A DNA stretch of 64,000 nucleotides from Spirochaetota bacterium (GTDB lineage Bacteria > Spirochaetota > Spirochaetia > Treponematales > Rectinemataceae): positions 44,813 through 108,812 of the forward strand of contig JAJUIB010000009.1 in the NCBI GenBank assembly GCA_029265615.1, in the 5' to 3' direction. Each line of letters begins with the position of its first letter. The first letter of the stretch is position 1. This document shows positions 8,670 through 17,316 of the stretch, one piece after another. A model generated the notes under the pieces. The model was not told where the DNA came from and searched no databases. It saw only the letters and a program-made list of their open reading frames with translations. The translations under genes were made by a program, and so were the position numbers.

Positions 8670-9733
8670 ACGTCCACGGAACTAGCCCTGCGGGGCGCAA
8701 CCCGCTTCCCGCCCTCGCCGCGGCAATCTGCCTCGCCGCCTTTTACGCCCTCGTGGCGAGTTCGGTTCCCGGGCTCGCCCTCCGGGCTTTTTTTCTCGGC
8801 CCCCTTTCAAGCCGCTATGCCTTCTTTTCGCTGCTCGGCGAGGCCTCTCCGCTCCTCCTCGCGGCCCTCGGCGCCTCGCTCGCCTTCAAGGCGGGTGTTT
8901 TCAATTTAGGTGGCGAGGGGCAGGCGGCGCTCGGCGGTCTTGTGGCCGCGCTCGTCCTCGGCGCCGCCGCCTCGCGGGGACTGTGGCCGCCGTTTGCCAT
9001 TGCAATCGCACTTGTCGCCGCAGCGATCTCATCGGCCCTCCTTGCCTGCCTGTCCGCAGCCGCCGAGCGCTTTGCGGGTGCCGAAACGCTTCTTACGAGC
9101 TTCCTCTTTTCCCAGGCCGTCTTGCTCGCCGTCGATTGGGCCGTCGCAGGACCCTTGCGCGATCCCGGCTCCAACCTCCTTGCAATGCCGCCCATCCCGA
9201 AGCACTACCTTCTTCCTCGTCTTGCACCGCCTTCTCCCCTTGACGGAGGTGCGCTCATCGCGCTTGGACTTGCGCTGGCCTTTGCCTTCCTTCTCGGGCG
9301 CACCAGGATAGGGTACGAGCTCAGGCTCTATGGCGCGAATCCTCTCTTTGCGCGCGTTCAAGGGCTGTCTCCGGCGCTCGCATGGTGGCCGCTTGCGACG
9401 TCGGGCGCCTTGCACGGGCTGGCGGGCGCTCTTTTGGTCATGGGGAGCTCCGGGCGCGCGGTGAAGGGCCTATCGGGGGGCGTCGCCTGGAACGGCATTG
9501 CCGTCGCACTTGTCGCGGGAACTGAGCCGCTTTTCACTCTTCCCGCCTCGCTCTTTTTCGCCTGGCTTGATCTTGGCGCGCGCGCATCCGCCCTTTTTGC
9601 CGACCTTTCGCCCGATGCGAGCGCCATCATGAAGGCGGCGGTGCTCTTTTTGGTGACCGCGCGGCCGCGTTCAAAGCCGCGAGGTCCAGGCCGGGCGCGC
9701 AAGACCGCTCGGTCAAGACCCCGCGCTTTGTAG
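8666..9733 (+). CDS. Nucleoside ABC transporter permease 1
   Basis: Inner-membrane permease of 355 residues with eight to ten predicted helices, of the BPD_transp_2 (RbsC/NupP-like) family. The conserved core 'AFKAGVFNLGGEGQAALGGL' at about residues 72-91 is diagnostic. The later 'LHGLAGALLVMGSSGRAVKG' and 'GVAWNGIAVALVAGTEPL' match the C-terminal conserved block. The C-terminus is unusually basic (about 20 Arg/Lys-rich residues). It overlaps the ATPase gene by 4 bp, and the second permease follows after 13 bp. Together with the second permease it forms the translocation channel. Confidence 0.92.
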   Translation: MNVHGTSPAGRNPLPALAAAICLAAFYALVASSVPGLALRAFFLGPLSSRYAFFSLLGEASPLLLAALGASLAFKAGVFNLGGEGQAALGGLVAALVLGAAASRGLWPPFAIAIALVAAAISSALLACLSAAAERFAGAETLLTSFLFSQAVLLAVDWAVAGPLRDPGSNLLAMPPIPKHYLLPRLAPPSPLDGGALIALGLALAFAFLLGRTRIGYELRLYGANPLFARVQGLSPALAWWPLATSGALHGLAGALLVMGSSGRAVKGLSGGVAWNGIAVALVAGTEPLFTLPASLFFAWLDLGARASALFADLSPDASAIMKAAVLFLVTARPRSKPRGPGRARKTARSRPRAL

Positions 9734-9746
9734 AGGGGGGCGGTAC

Positions 9747-10640
9747 ATGCAAAGCTTCGGGTTTGACCTTTTTGTCGCGGCGGGCTGTGCTGCGGGCGCT
9801 CCCATTGCGCTTGCGGCGCTCGGGGGACTTTTTACGGAGCTCTCAGGCGCCCTCTCGGTAGCGCTTGAAGGCTCGATGCTCGCTGGCGCCTTCGCGGCTG
9901 TCGCGGCTACACGGATCACGGGAAGCGCGGCCCTGGGTTTTGCGGCGGGACTCGGCGCAGGCCTGGCTATAGCCCTGCTCGTCGCGCTGTGTGCCGAGCG
10001 CCTCGGGGCCGATGTCTTTGTCGCAGGCCTTGCGGCCAACATCCTCGCTCCCGGACTCGTGTCAGTCGTTTCCGAAGCAGTCTTCAAAACCAAGGGTGTT
10101 GTCGTCGTCGATGCCTTTATGCGCGGGCCGCAGGGCGTCATGGCTCTTGCGAAGCTCCCCGTTGTGGGTCCTGCCCTTTTTGGGCAAAACGCCGCGTTCT
10201 ATCTTCTTGCACTTGCCGCGGCGCTTCTTGCATTTGTCGTGGGAGCCACGCCGCTTGGCAACAGGCTCCGCGCGGCCGGCGAACGCAACGAGGCTGCACT
10301 GGCCGCAGGACTTGACCGATCGCGGCTTCGGATTATCGCGCATTGCCTTGCGGGCGCAGCGGCCGGGCTTGCAGGTGCTTCGCTTGCCGCAGGCGTTGGC
10401 GCCTTTGTCCCGGGGATGTCCTCGGGCCGCGGTTGGATCGCGCTTGTCGCGATTTACCTAGGCGGAAGGCGCCCTGCGGGCGTCCTTCTTGCAAGTTTCG
10501 GCTTCGGCTTCCTCATCGCCCTCGCAAGTGCGGCCCAGGCCCTTAAAGGCGCTCCAGCGGAACTCCTGCTTGCGCTTCCCTATGCGGCGACCGCGATAGC
10601 CCTCATCATCGGACGGGCGGCGCGCGGCCGCTTGACCTAA
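9747..10640 (+). CDS. Nucleoside ABC transporter permease 2
   Basis: The second membrane subunit of the importer, 297 residues, BPD_transp_2 family (NupQ-like). It contains the family pattern 'GALSVALEGSMLAGAFAAV' near the N-terminus and 'GAAAGLAGASLAAGVGAFVPG' followed by 'SSGRGWIALVAIYLGGRRP' near the C-terminus, where the coupling helix to the ATPase lies. The upstream sequence GTAGAGGGGGGCG is purine-rich. It closes the four-gene operon; its last codons overlap the proposed -35 box of the Rrf2 gene. Confidence 0.9.
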   Translation: MQSFGFDLFVAAGCAAGAPIALAALGGLFTELSGALSVALEGSMLAGAFAAVAATRITGSAALGFAAGLGAGLAIALLVALCAERLGADVFVAGLAANILAPGLVSVVSEAVFKTKGVVVVDAFMRGPQGVMALAKLPVVGPALFGQNAAFYLLALAAALLAFVVGATPLGNRLRAAGERNEAALAAGLDRSRLRIIAHCLAGAAAGLAGASLAAGVGAFVPGMSSGRGWIALVAIYLGGRRPAGVLLASFGFGFLIALASAAQALKGAPAELLLALPYAATAIALIIGRAARGRLT

Positions 10641-10661
10641 GGATCATGACGACGGTATATT
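10632..10661 (+). promoter_or_regulatory. Probable sigma-70 promoter of the rrf2-iscS-nifU unit
   Basis: TTGACC at 10632-10637 and TATATT at 10656-10661 are separated by 18 bp. The predicted transcription start is about 10668, giving a leader of about 26 nt before the GTG at 10694. The -35 lies within the final codons of the upstream permease. Rrf2/IscR regulators usually control their own promoter, so an operator overlapping this region is expected, but I cannot see a consensus IscR site. Confidence 0.5.
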
Positions 10662-10693
10662 CCCAGTAAGCCGATAGGAATTGTGGAGTATAC

Positions 10694-11143
10694 GTGTTTT
10701 CGGTGCCGACCAGGACCCAGTACGGAATACGCGCGCTCGTACATCTCGCCCGCTCCTTTGTTCAAGTCCCCTTATCCTCCGACTCCGACGAGGAGGCACG
10801 GGGCGCCCAGGCGGTTGTCACGAGCGCGGAAATCGCCCGCACCGAAGCGATCTCGCCCAAATACCTTGAAGGCATTCTTGTTCAGCTCAAGGCCGCGGGG
10901 CTCGTCGTCGCAGAGCGCGGCAAAAATGGCGGCTACCGCCTTTCGCGCCCCCCTGAGACCATCCGCATGAGCGACGTGATAGCGGCGCTCGAGGGCGAGG
11001 TGCGGCCGGTCGATTGCGTCGAAAGCTCTGGAGTCTGTGCGCAAGGCGGATCCTGCCTGCCCCGCCGCTTCTGGCTCGGCCTTAAAGCCGCAATCGATGG
11101 CTATCTTTCCTCAAAGACCTTACGCGACGTCATCGACGCCTAG
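10694..11143 (+). CDS. Rrf2/IscR-family transcriptional regulator
   Basis: A winged-helix regulator of 149 residues starting at GTG. 'TQYGIRALVHLA' is the classic Rrf2 N-terminus and 'IARTEAISPKYLEGILVQLK' the recognition helix region, followed by the wing 'GKNGGYRLSRPP'. Three cysteines in 'CVESSGVCAQGGSC' (about residues 112-125) match the cluster-ligating loop of IscR, so it probably senses the Fe-S state by binding [2Fe-2S]. An acidic insertion (SDSDEEARG) near residue 28 is unusual. It lies 21 bp before the cysteine desulfurase gene, the standard arrangement for autoregulated ISC operons. Confidence 0.9.
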   Translation: MFSVPTRTQYGIRALVHLARSFVQVPLSSDSDEEARGAQAVVTSAEIARTEAISPKYLEGILVQLKAAGLVVAERGKNGGYRLSRPPETIRMSDVIAALEGEVRPVDCVESSGVCAQGGSCLPRRFWLGLKAAIDGYLSSKTLRDVIDA

Positions 11144-11164
11144 GCGTTTCTAAGGAGCTTCAGC

Positions 11165-12397
11165 ATGGATCGAAGATTTGTCTACCTTGACTACAATGCG
11201 ACCACGCCCCTCCATCCCGAGGTGAAGGCGGAAATGATCGCCGATCTTGAGCTCTACGCCAACGCGTCGAGCATGCACGAGGCGGGGCGCCGCGCCCGCG
11301 CCCGTATCGAGAAGGCGAGGTCCTCCGTTGCGCGGCTCATCGGCGCTCCCGACCCCGCATGCGTCTATTTTACCTCAGGCGGTTCGGAGTCGAACAACAC
11401 GGTCTTCGGCACGATGTACGATCTTGGAAGGCGCGGCCGCGTGGACGAGGCAAAGTCCCATGCCGGGCGCAGGCAGAAGATTATCACCACCGCGATCGAA
11501 CACCCCTGCGTCCTCAACGCCGCGCGCCGCCTTGCGGACGAGGGTTTCCCCGTCGTCTTTCTCGGTGTCGACGCGCAGGGGCGCGTCGACTTTGCCGAGC
11601 TCGAGCGCGAGCTCGATCCCGAGCGCTCCCGCGGCGGCCCTGCGCTCCTTGTGTCCGTCATGGCGGCAAACAACGAGATCGGCACGCTTGAGGACATACC
11701 CGCCATCGCCCGCCTCGCCAAAGCCGCGGGAGCCTTTGTGCACACGGACGCGACGCAGGCTGCGGGCAAGATACCCATCGATGTCGAATCATGGGGCGTC
11801 GATTACCTCACCCTCTCCTGCCACAAGATCTATGGCCCCAAGGGCATCGGCGCGCTCTATGTGCGCAAAACCGCGCCCATCGAGCCGCTCATCAGGGGCG
11901 GGCACCAGGAAAAAGGTGTCCGCGCCGGCACCTACAACAACCTCGGCATCTATGGATTCGGCAAAGCGGCCGAGCTTGCGCTCGCGGAACTTCCGAGCTA
12001 CGCAAGCCGCGTTGCGGCCCTCCGCGAACGGCTTCGCGCCGGCATTGTCGAGCGGATACCCTCCGTGCACGTGAACGGGCATCCGACCAAGGTGCTCCCG
12101 AACACCCTCAACGTGTCTTTCCCCGGCGCCGAGGGCGAGGCGATTCTCCTGTCGCTCGATCTTGAGGGTATCGAGGTGTCCACTGGGTCAGCCTGCGCAT
12201 CGGGCAGCCTCGAGCCATCGCACGTCCTCATGGCGACGGGGGTCGGTCCCGAGCTCGCCCACGGTTCCATCCGTTTCAGCCTTGGGCGGGACACCACGGA
12301 GGCCGATATCGACTACGTTCTCGAACGCTTGCCGCCGATCATCGCGCGGCTTAGACGGATGTCGACCGTTCCGGCCTCGCTTTCCGCGACCACATGA
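11165..12397 (+). CDS. Cysteine desulfurase (NifS/IscS class)
   Basis: A PLP enzyme of 410 residues that converts cysteine to alanine and passes sulfur to the NifU scaffold. 'VYLDYNATTPLHPEV' is the N-terminal signature. 'FTSGGSESNN' binds PLP phosphate, 'THAxQ-like' region reads 'HTDATQAAGKIPID', and the PLP lysine sits in 'LSCHKIYGPKGIGALY'. The catalytic loop 'STGSACASGS' holds the active cysteine. These mark a group I NifS/IscS enzyme. AAGGAGC precedes the ATG. It lies between the Rrf2 gene and nifU (34-bp gap). Confidence 0.95.
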   Translation: MDRRFVYLDYNATTPLHPEVKAEMIADLELYANASSMHEAGRRARARIEKARSSVARLIGAPDPACVYFTSGGSESNNTVFGTMYDLGRRGRVDEAKSHAGRRQKIITTAIEHPCVLNAARRLADEGFPVVFLGVDAQGRVDFAELERELDPERSRGGPALLVSVMAANNEIGTLEDIPAIARLAKAAGAFVHTDATQAAGKIPIDVESWGVDYLTLSCHKIYGPKGIGALYVRKTAPIEPLIRGGHQEKGVRAGTYNNLGIYGFGKAAELALAELPSYASRVAALRERLRAGIVERIPSVHVNGHPTKVLPNTLNVSFPGAEGEAILLSLDLEGIEVSTGSACASGSLEPSHVLMATGVGPELAHGSIRFSLGRDTTEADIDYVLERLPPIIARLRRMSTVPASLSATT

Positions 12398-12431
12398 GAT
12401 CGGCCCCGCAAGAGGGCGCAAGGAGATACGC

Positions 12432-13034
12432 ATGAGTGATGCCTTTGAGTGGCTGTACTCCGATGTCGTCAAGGAGCACTTCACCAATCCCAAGAACGTG
12501 TTCGACCCGGACGAGAAGTTCGAGGCCGATGCCGAGGGCATTGTCGGCAATATCAAGTGCGGCGACCAGATGATGTTCCTTCTCAAGATCGAGAACGAGA
12601 CCATCAAGGATGTGCGGTGGAAGACCTACGGTTGCGCGAGCGCCATCGCCTCGACCTCGATGCTCTCCGAGGTCATCAAGGGCCTTTCGCTCCGAGAGGC
12701 CTACGGTATTAAGCCTGCGGACATCGCGCGGCGCCTTGGGGGGCTACCTGAGAACAAAATCCACTGTTCCGTCCTCGGCGACAAGGCGCTCCGCGCTGCC
12801 ATCGATTCCTGGCTCGAAAAACAGGGCAGAAAGGGCGAGTTCAAGGGCGAGGATGCCGTCGTCGTCTGCACCTGCCTCAATATCACCGACAAGGACATCG
12901 AAGAGGCGGTGAAGTCCGGCGCTCGGACCTGGGAGCAGCTCCAGGAAGCCACCAAGATCGGTACGGTCTGCGGTGGTTGCAAGGGTAGGGCTGAGGAGCT
13001 ACTCCACGAATTCGCGCACATCTACGGCGATTGA
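12432..13034 (+). CDS. NifU-like Fe-S scaffold: IscU domain plus BFD-like [2Fe-2S] domain
   Basis: A two-domain scaffold of 200 residues. Residues 1-130 are an IscU domain with the three assembly cysteines in 'NIKCGDQM', 'TYGCASAIAS' and 'IHCSVLGDKAL'. Residues about 140-195 are a ferredoxin-like BFD domain with 'VVCTCLNITDKDIEEAV' and 'GTVCGGCKGRAEELL', giving the C-x-C and C-x2-C ligands. The C-terminal Nfu domain of diazotroph NifU is absent, as is common in anaerobes. The ATG at 12432 follows AAGGAG; an upstream open extension overlaps iscS and is not coding. It receives sulfur from the desulfurase immediately upstream. Confidence 0.93.
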   Translation: MSDAFEWLYSDVVKEHFTNPKNVFDPDEKFEADAEGIVGNIKCGDQMMFLLKIENETIKDVRWKTYGCASAIASTSMLSEVIKGLSLREAYGIKPADIARRLGGLPENKIHCSVLGDKALRAAIDSWLEKQGRKGEFKGEDAVVVCTCLNITDKDIEEAVKSGARTWEQLQEATKIGTVCGGCKGRAEELLHEFAHIYGD

Positions 13035-13075
13035 GCTAGGCTAGGGCGCTTGCCCGCCCCTTTACGAGGTTTCCT

Positions 13076-13951
13076 GTGCCGCGACGTACGGAGGGCCGCG
13101 CGGAGTTCTTAGGCCCTTTTTTCGATCCGGAGCGTTTCGATGCCCAGGCGGTCCGCGAATTCCAGACCTTGGTGCTGGAATTTTACCGCGCCGCGCCGCG
13201 GAGCTTTCCCTGGCGCATAACGCGCGATCCCTGGGCTGTCTTCGTCTCCGAGATCATGCTCCAGCAGACGCAAACCGAGCGCGTCCTTCCTAAGTACCTC
13301 GCCTTTCTCGAGGCCTTCCCTACGCCCGCGGCCCTCGCGGATGCGCCGCTTGAGCGGCTCCTCGGACTGTGGAGCGGCCTCGGCTACAATCGGCGTGCGC
13401 TTGCCCTAAAGCGCGCCGCCCTCGCCCTCTGTCTCGAGCACGGCGGCCGGCTTCCTTCGACCGAGGAGGGCCTGCGCGCCCTGCCTGGCGTGGGCCCCTA
13501 CACGGCCCGAGCCGTACTAGCCTTCGCCTTCGACATGCCGACGGTCTTTGTTGAAACGAACATACGGACGGTTTTTCTCTACCACTTCTTTCCCGGGGCT
13601 TTGGCGGTGGCTGATCGTAGGATCGAAGCGCTTGCGGCATGCGCCCTTCTGCACAGCGACCCGCGCGTCTGGTACTACGCGCTCATGGATCTTGGGGCCG
13701 CCTACAAGCGCCTGTATGGCAACCCTAATGCGCGAAGCGCGACATACACAAAGCAGAGCGCCTTTGCCGATTCCCACCGCCGCGTTCGCGGCGCCGCGCT
13801 CCGCGAACTTGCCTCCGGGGGGCCGCGGAGCCGCGATGAGCTTGCCGCGCTTCTTCCCTTTTCCCGCGAACGTGTGGAAAAGGCCCTCGACGAGCTTGTC
13901 GCCGAGGGCTTCGCCCGGGAGCGGGACGGGGTCTTGCGTGTCGGGGAGTGA
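13076..13951 (+). CDS. MutY-like A/G-specific adenine glycosylase lacking the Fe-S cluster
   Basis: A HhH-GPD DNA glycosylase of 291 residues with a GTG start, probably removing adenine mispaired with 8-oxoguanine. 'SEIMLQQTQTERV' contains the MutY-type catalytic Glu (E59); 'LPGVGPYTARAVLAFAF' is the helix-hairpin-helix. Where MutY has the catalytic Asp (DGN), this protein reads 'VETNIRTV' (E160). After 'ALMDLGAAYKRLYGN' the four cluster cysteines normally found are missing; only two cysteines exist, elsewhere. The C-terminal NUDIX-like domain is replaced by a short winged-helix-like region. It lies 41 bp after nifU. It could be a related pyrimidine glycosylase; the LQQTQ motif argues for MutY. 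Confidence 0.8.
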   Translation: MPRRTEGRAEFLGPFFDPERFDAQAVREFQTLVLEFYRAAPRSFPWRITRDPWAVFVSEIMLQQTQTERVLPKYLAFLEAFPTPAALADAPLERLLGLWSGLGYNRRALALKRAALALCLEHGGRLPSTEEGLRALPGVGPYTARAVLAFAFDMPTVFVETNIRTVFLYHFFPGALAVADRRIEALAACALLHSDPRVWYYALMDLGAAYKRLYGNPNARSATYTKQSAFADSHRRVRGAALRELASGGPRSRDELAALLPFSRERVEKALDELVAEGFARERDGVLRVGE

Positions 13952-13970
13952 AAAGGCACGCCTTGCGGCG

Positions 13971-15281
13971 CTATGCCGCGGCTAGGCCAAAAAGTTGCGT
14001 GAAAAAGCGCGCGATCGCATCCTTGACGATCACGAAGATGTTGCCCTTCGGAATGTCCTGTGCTGCGACAAGATCGACGCGACGGAGTACGCGCTCGCCC
14101 GAGAGGTAGACGACCTCGCCCACCTTCTGGCCCTTGGAAAGCGGCGCATCGAGGTCCTTGGGCGCGACGACCCGCGCCTTAAGGCCCGGCACGAGCGCGT
14201 GCGGCAAGGTCACCGCAAGGGCTTCGGCAGGGACGAGCTTTGCATAACGCTCGGTTCCGAACCAGGCGCGGGGCGCGGGGAGCGGGCCGAGATCGACGGA
14301 CCTTGTCTCGAAACTATTGAACGCCCAATCGAGAAGGGCCGCTCCGTCGGCGCTTCGTTGGGCTGCGCCGCCGCGGGGGGCGCCCTCGCCCGAGCCGCCG
14401 AGCGTTACGAGGAGGAAGCGCGTGCCGTTTCGTACCGCGGTAGCTGCGAGATTGTAGCCCGCCTCGATGATGTAGCCGGTCTTGAGGCCGTCACAGCCTT
14501 CGTAGTCGCGCACAAGGTTGTTGCGGTTGTACTGGATGATGCGCCCTTTGGGGACATAGGTCGCGGTCGCGTGCTCTGCGCGGGGAAACTCGATATACTT
14601 GAGCGCGTGGAGTTCCTCAAGCGACTCGGGGTGAAGTTCGATGTAGCGGCGGCAGAAGGCGGCAAACTCGCGCGCGGTGACGACATTGAGCTCTGACAGC
14701 CCCGAGGGCTCGATGAAGCGCAGGCCTGGAAATCCGAGTTCGCGCATCGCCTCGTTCATTTTCGCGGCGAAAGCCTCGCCCGATCCTGAGACGCGACGCG
14801 CAAGGGCGAAGGCCGCGTCGTTGCCCGAGACAACAGCGGCGCCGCGCATCAAATCGAGCACCGATACGTGCATACCCGGTTGTAGGTACATGAGCGAGGA
14901 GCCGTAGGGGATCGCGGGCGAACAGTCCCGAGGATCGATCTCGACGAGTTCGTCCTTCGAAAGACGCCCCGCGGAAATCTCGTCGTAGACCACGTGGAGC
15001 GTGACGAGCTTGGTAAGGCTCGCAGGCGGCACGGGAAGGTCGGGGTTCTTGGCGTAAAGCACCGTACCCGTCGCCGCGTCGATGATGACGGCCGCGCGGG
15101 CGCTTATGTCAGGCGGCGCAAGCACGCCTGCGCCGCCTATGGCGGCAGCGCCCATAGGAGCGGCGCCCATGGCAGCGGCGCGGGCAAGACCCAGGAAGAG
15201 CGCACAGGCTACGGCAAGGGCGCGTAGCCTAGTACCCCCGCCCCGGCGGGAAAGGATCGTCACAGCCTTACGATGCTCCAT
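13971..15281 (-). CDS. D-alanyl-D-alanine carboxypeptidase, DacA/PBP5 type
   Basis: A periplasmic serine peptidase of 436 residues that trims the terminal D-Ala from peptidoglycan stem peptides. The S-x-x-K motif is in 'PPASLTKLVTLH', S-x-N in 'VVSGNDAAFAL', and K-T-G in 'CDGLKTGYIIEAG', all in the right order and spacing. A C-terminal PBP5-like beta domain follows, ending in an amphipathic helix (AIARFFTQLFGLAAA) that would anchor it to the membrane. The start at 15281 begins a signal peptide with an unusual MGAAPMGAAAIGGAG stretch after it. It lies 4 bp after asnS and is probably cotranscribed. Confidence 0.9.
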   Translation of the reverse strand: MEHRKAVTILSRRGGGTRLRALAVACALFLGLARAAAMGAAPMGAAAIGGAGVLAPPDISARAAVIIDAATGTVLYAKNPDLPVPPASLTKLVTLHVVYDEISAGRLSKDELVEIDPRDCSPAIPYGSSLMYLQPGMHVSVLDLMRGAAVVSGNDAAFALARRVSGSGEAFAAKMNEAMRELGFPGLRFIEPSGLSELNVVTAREFAAFCRRYIELHPESLEELHALKYIEFPRAEHATATYVPKGRIIQYNRNNLVRDYEGCDGLKTGYIIEAGYNLAATAVRNGTRFLLVTLGGSGEGAPRGGAAQRSADGAALLDWAFNSFETRSVDLGPLPAPRAWFGTERYAKLVPAEALAVTLPHALVPGLKARVVAPKDLDAPLSKGQKVGEVVYLSGERVLRRVDLVAAQDIPKGNIFVIVKDAIARFFTQLFGLAAA

Positions 15282-15285
15282 CTCT

Positions 15286-16674
15286 CTAGAAATCGGCAAG
15301 TTTCGGCGCGCGCGGGAAGGGAATGACATCGCGGATGTTTCCCATGCCCGTGACATAGAGAATGAGGCGCTCGAAGCCGAGTCCGAAACCTGAGTGCGGG
15401 GTTGTGCCGAAACGGCGCAGGTCGAGATACCAGGAATAGGCCTTCTCGTCGAGGCCGAGTTCGCGGATCCGCGTTTCGAGCTTTGCAAGATCGTCCTCGC
15501 GCTCGGAGCCGCCGATGATTTCGCCGAAGCGGGGCACAAGGAGGTCCATCGCGCGCACTGTCTTCCCGTCGGCGTTTTGCTTCATGTAGAAGGACTTGAT
15601 CTCCTTGGGGTAGTCGGTGAGGAAGAGCGGACCACCTGCGATCTTTTCGCAGAGGAACTTTTCGTGCTCGCTCATGAGGTCGAGACCCCAGTAGGGTTTG
15701 ACCTCGAAGTGCTCGGCGTTTTTTTCAAGGAGGGCGACGGCTTCCGTGTACGTCATGTGGGCGAAGGGCCGCTCAAGCACTGCTTTGAGGCTGTCGACAA
15801 GTCCAGGCTGAATGCGCTGGTCGAAAAAGGCAAGATCCTCGGCGCAATCCGCAAGCGCGGTTCTGACGAGGTGCTTGAGGAACTCTTCGGCGAGCTCCAT
15901 GTTGTCGGAAAGCTCGGCGAAGGCGACTTCCGGCTCGATCATCCAAAACTCGGAAAGGTGGCGGGTCGTGTTCGAGTTTTCCGCGCGGAAGGTGGGACCG
16001 AAGGTGTAGACGCGGGACAGTGCCTCGCAGTAGGTCTCGACGTTGAGCTGGCCCGAAACGGTGAGATAGGCAGGTTTGCCGAAAAAGTCCTTCGTGTAGT
16101 CGACGGCTTGGCCCGACTGTGCAAGCCGATCGAGGTCGAGGGTTGTCACCTGGAACATGGCGCCTGCTCCCTCACAGTCGGAGGCGGTGATGAGGGGGGT
16201 GTGGACGTACACAAAGCCGCGCGCCTGGAAAAACTCATGGATCGCATAGGCCATGCGGTTGCGGACCCGTGCGACCGCGCCGAAGGTGTTTGTTCGGGGA
16301 CGGAGGTGGGCGATCTCGCGGAGAAATTCGAGCGAGTGAGCCTTTTTCTGGAGCGGGTAGCTTTCCGCCGGTGCTTCTCCGATCACCCGAAGCGCATGCG
16401 CCTTGACTTCGAGCCTTTGGCCCGCGGCAGGGGAGGGGACGAGCCGCCCTTCGACCGCGACGCTTGCGCCCGTGCCTGCTTTGGAAAGCTCGCTGGCAAG
16501 CTCTGGTCCCGGCGCATCGAAGACGCACTGCAGATTGCCAAGGCGCGAGCCATCGTTGACCTCGAGAAAGACCGCGGTTTTGGTCTCTCTGCGGGTGCGT
16601 ACCCAGCCCTTAACGACAACCTCCCTGCCATCCGGTTCGAGGGCGGTTATCTCCTTGACGGTCATGAGCTTCAT
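15286..16674 (-). CDS. asnS: Asparaginyl-tRNA synthetase
   Basis: A class IIb aminoacyl-tRNA synthetase of 462 residues charging tRNA-Asn. The N-terminal OB fold (GWVRTRRETKTAVFLEVNDG) binds the anticodon. Motif 2 reads 'FRAENSNTTRHLSEFWMIEP' and motif 3 'GFGLGFERLILYVTG', which together separate AsnRS from AspRS. The C-terminus (NIRDVIPFPRAP) is the usual end. The first ATG follows GAGGAGAG; a second in-frame ATG three codons on is possible. Divergent from the TM2 gene. Confidence 0.97.
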   Translation of the reverse strand: MKLMTVKEITALEPDGREVVVKGWVRTRRETKTAVFLEVNDGSRLGNLQCVFDAPGPELASELSKAGTGASVAVEGRLVPSPAAGQRLEVKAHALRVIGEAPAESYPLQKKAHSLEFLREIAHLRPRTNTFGAVARVRNRMAYAIHEFFQARGFVYVHTPLITASDCEGAGAMFQVTTLDLDRLAQSGQAVDYTKDFFGKPAYLTVSGQLNVETYCEALSRVYTFGPTFRAENSNTTRHLSEFWMIEPEVAFAELSDNMELAEEFLKHLVRTALADCAEDLAFFDQRIQPGLVDSLKAVLERPFAHMTYTEAVALLEKNAEHFEVKPYWGLDLMSEHEKFLCEKIAGGPLFLTDYPKEIKSFYMKQNADGKTVRAMDLLVPRFGEIIGGSEREDDLAKLETRIRELGLDEKAYSWYLDLRRFGTTPHSGFGLGFERLILYVTGMGNIRDVIPFPRAPKLADF

Positions 16675-16712
16675 GCTGCTCTCCTCGGGCGCATTCGCAC
16701 GGTGATGCGCTA

Positions 16713-16741
16713 TGTTTACATGAAAGCGGGATGCTGGTCAA
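16713..16741 (-). promoter_or_regulatory. Possible asnS promoter
   Basis: On the minus strand TTGACC (16736-16741) is followed 17 bp later by TAAACA (16713-16718). The -35 is good but the -10 matches only about half of the consensus. It lies about 40 bp before the asnS start in an otherwise empty divergent gap. Confidence 0.35.
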
Positions 16742-16827
16742 ATCCCCGGCTTCGCGCTACTATGATTTCGGGTCTGTCCAGCGGCAATGACAAGAATTTT
16801 CTGGCCCCCTTTTTGAGGAGGTACGCC

Positions 16828-17316
16828 ATGCGCTACAGTGTTCCCGTCGCCTACGCCCTCTGGTTTATTTCCGGTTGTGGCGCGGCGGGCTTTCACCGCT
16901 TTTACCTCGGCAAGACCGGAACGGGCCTTTTGTGGCTCTTCTCGGGCGGCCTTGGCATGGTCGGCGCCATCTACGATTTCTTCACCCTGCCGCGCCAAGT
17001 GGCGGAGGCGAATCTCCAAGCCGATCTGCGTGCGGCCCTCGAGCTTGAGGGGCGTCGAGCCTCACCGCGCGACGTGATCATGCAGCGCACGGAAAGCGTC
17101 GAAAAGGTGATTCTCCGCACCGCGAAGAAAAACGGCGGGTATGTGACGCCGGGTGAGGTCGCTCTCGAAGGCGACGTGAGCCTTGACGATGCCCGCAAAG
17201 CCCTCGACAAGCTCGCCGCGAGCGGGCATGCGGAAATGCGCGTCCGCTCAAGCGGCGTCGTCGTCTATGTATTTTCCGAATTCCTCAAGACGGGCGCCGA
17301 GGACTTCGCGGTGTGA
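16828..17316 (+). CDS. TM2-domain membrane protein with C-terminal winged-helix-like region
   Basis: A 162-residue protein. Residues 1-55 form two membrane helices with the TM2 pattern (ALWFISGCGAAGFHRFYLG, then GLLWLFSGGLGMVGAIYDFF), including the conserved DFF end. Residues about 85-155 (EKVILRTAKKNGGYVTPGEV ... LDKLAASGHAEM) look like a cytoplasmic winged helix that could bind DNA or a protein. The start at 16828 follows GAGGAGG; a long open extension upstream is antisense to asnS and rejected. The stop overlaps the NUDIX gene start. Function unknown. Confidence 0.8.
   Translation: MRYSVPVAYALWFISGCGAAGFHRFYLGKTGTGLLWLFSGGLGMVGAIYDFFTLPRQVAEANLQADLRAALELEGRRASPRDVIMQRTESVEKVILRTAKKNGGYVTPGEVALEGDVSLDDARKALDKLAASGHAEMRVRSSGVVVYVFSEFLKTGAEDFAV

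Noticed and set aside
15394..16827. Long N-terminal extension of the TM2 protein
   Set aside because: It runs antisense through asnS; the real start at 16828 has GAGGAGG upstream.
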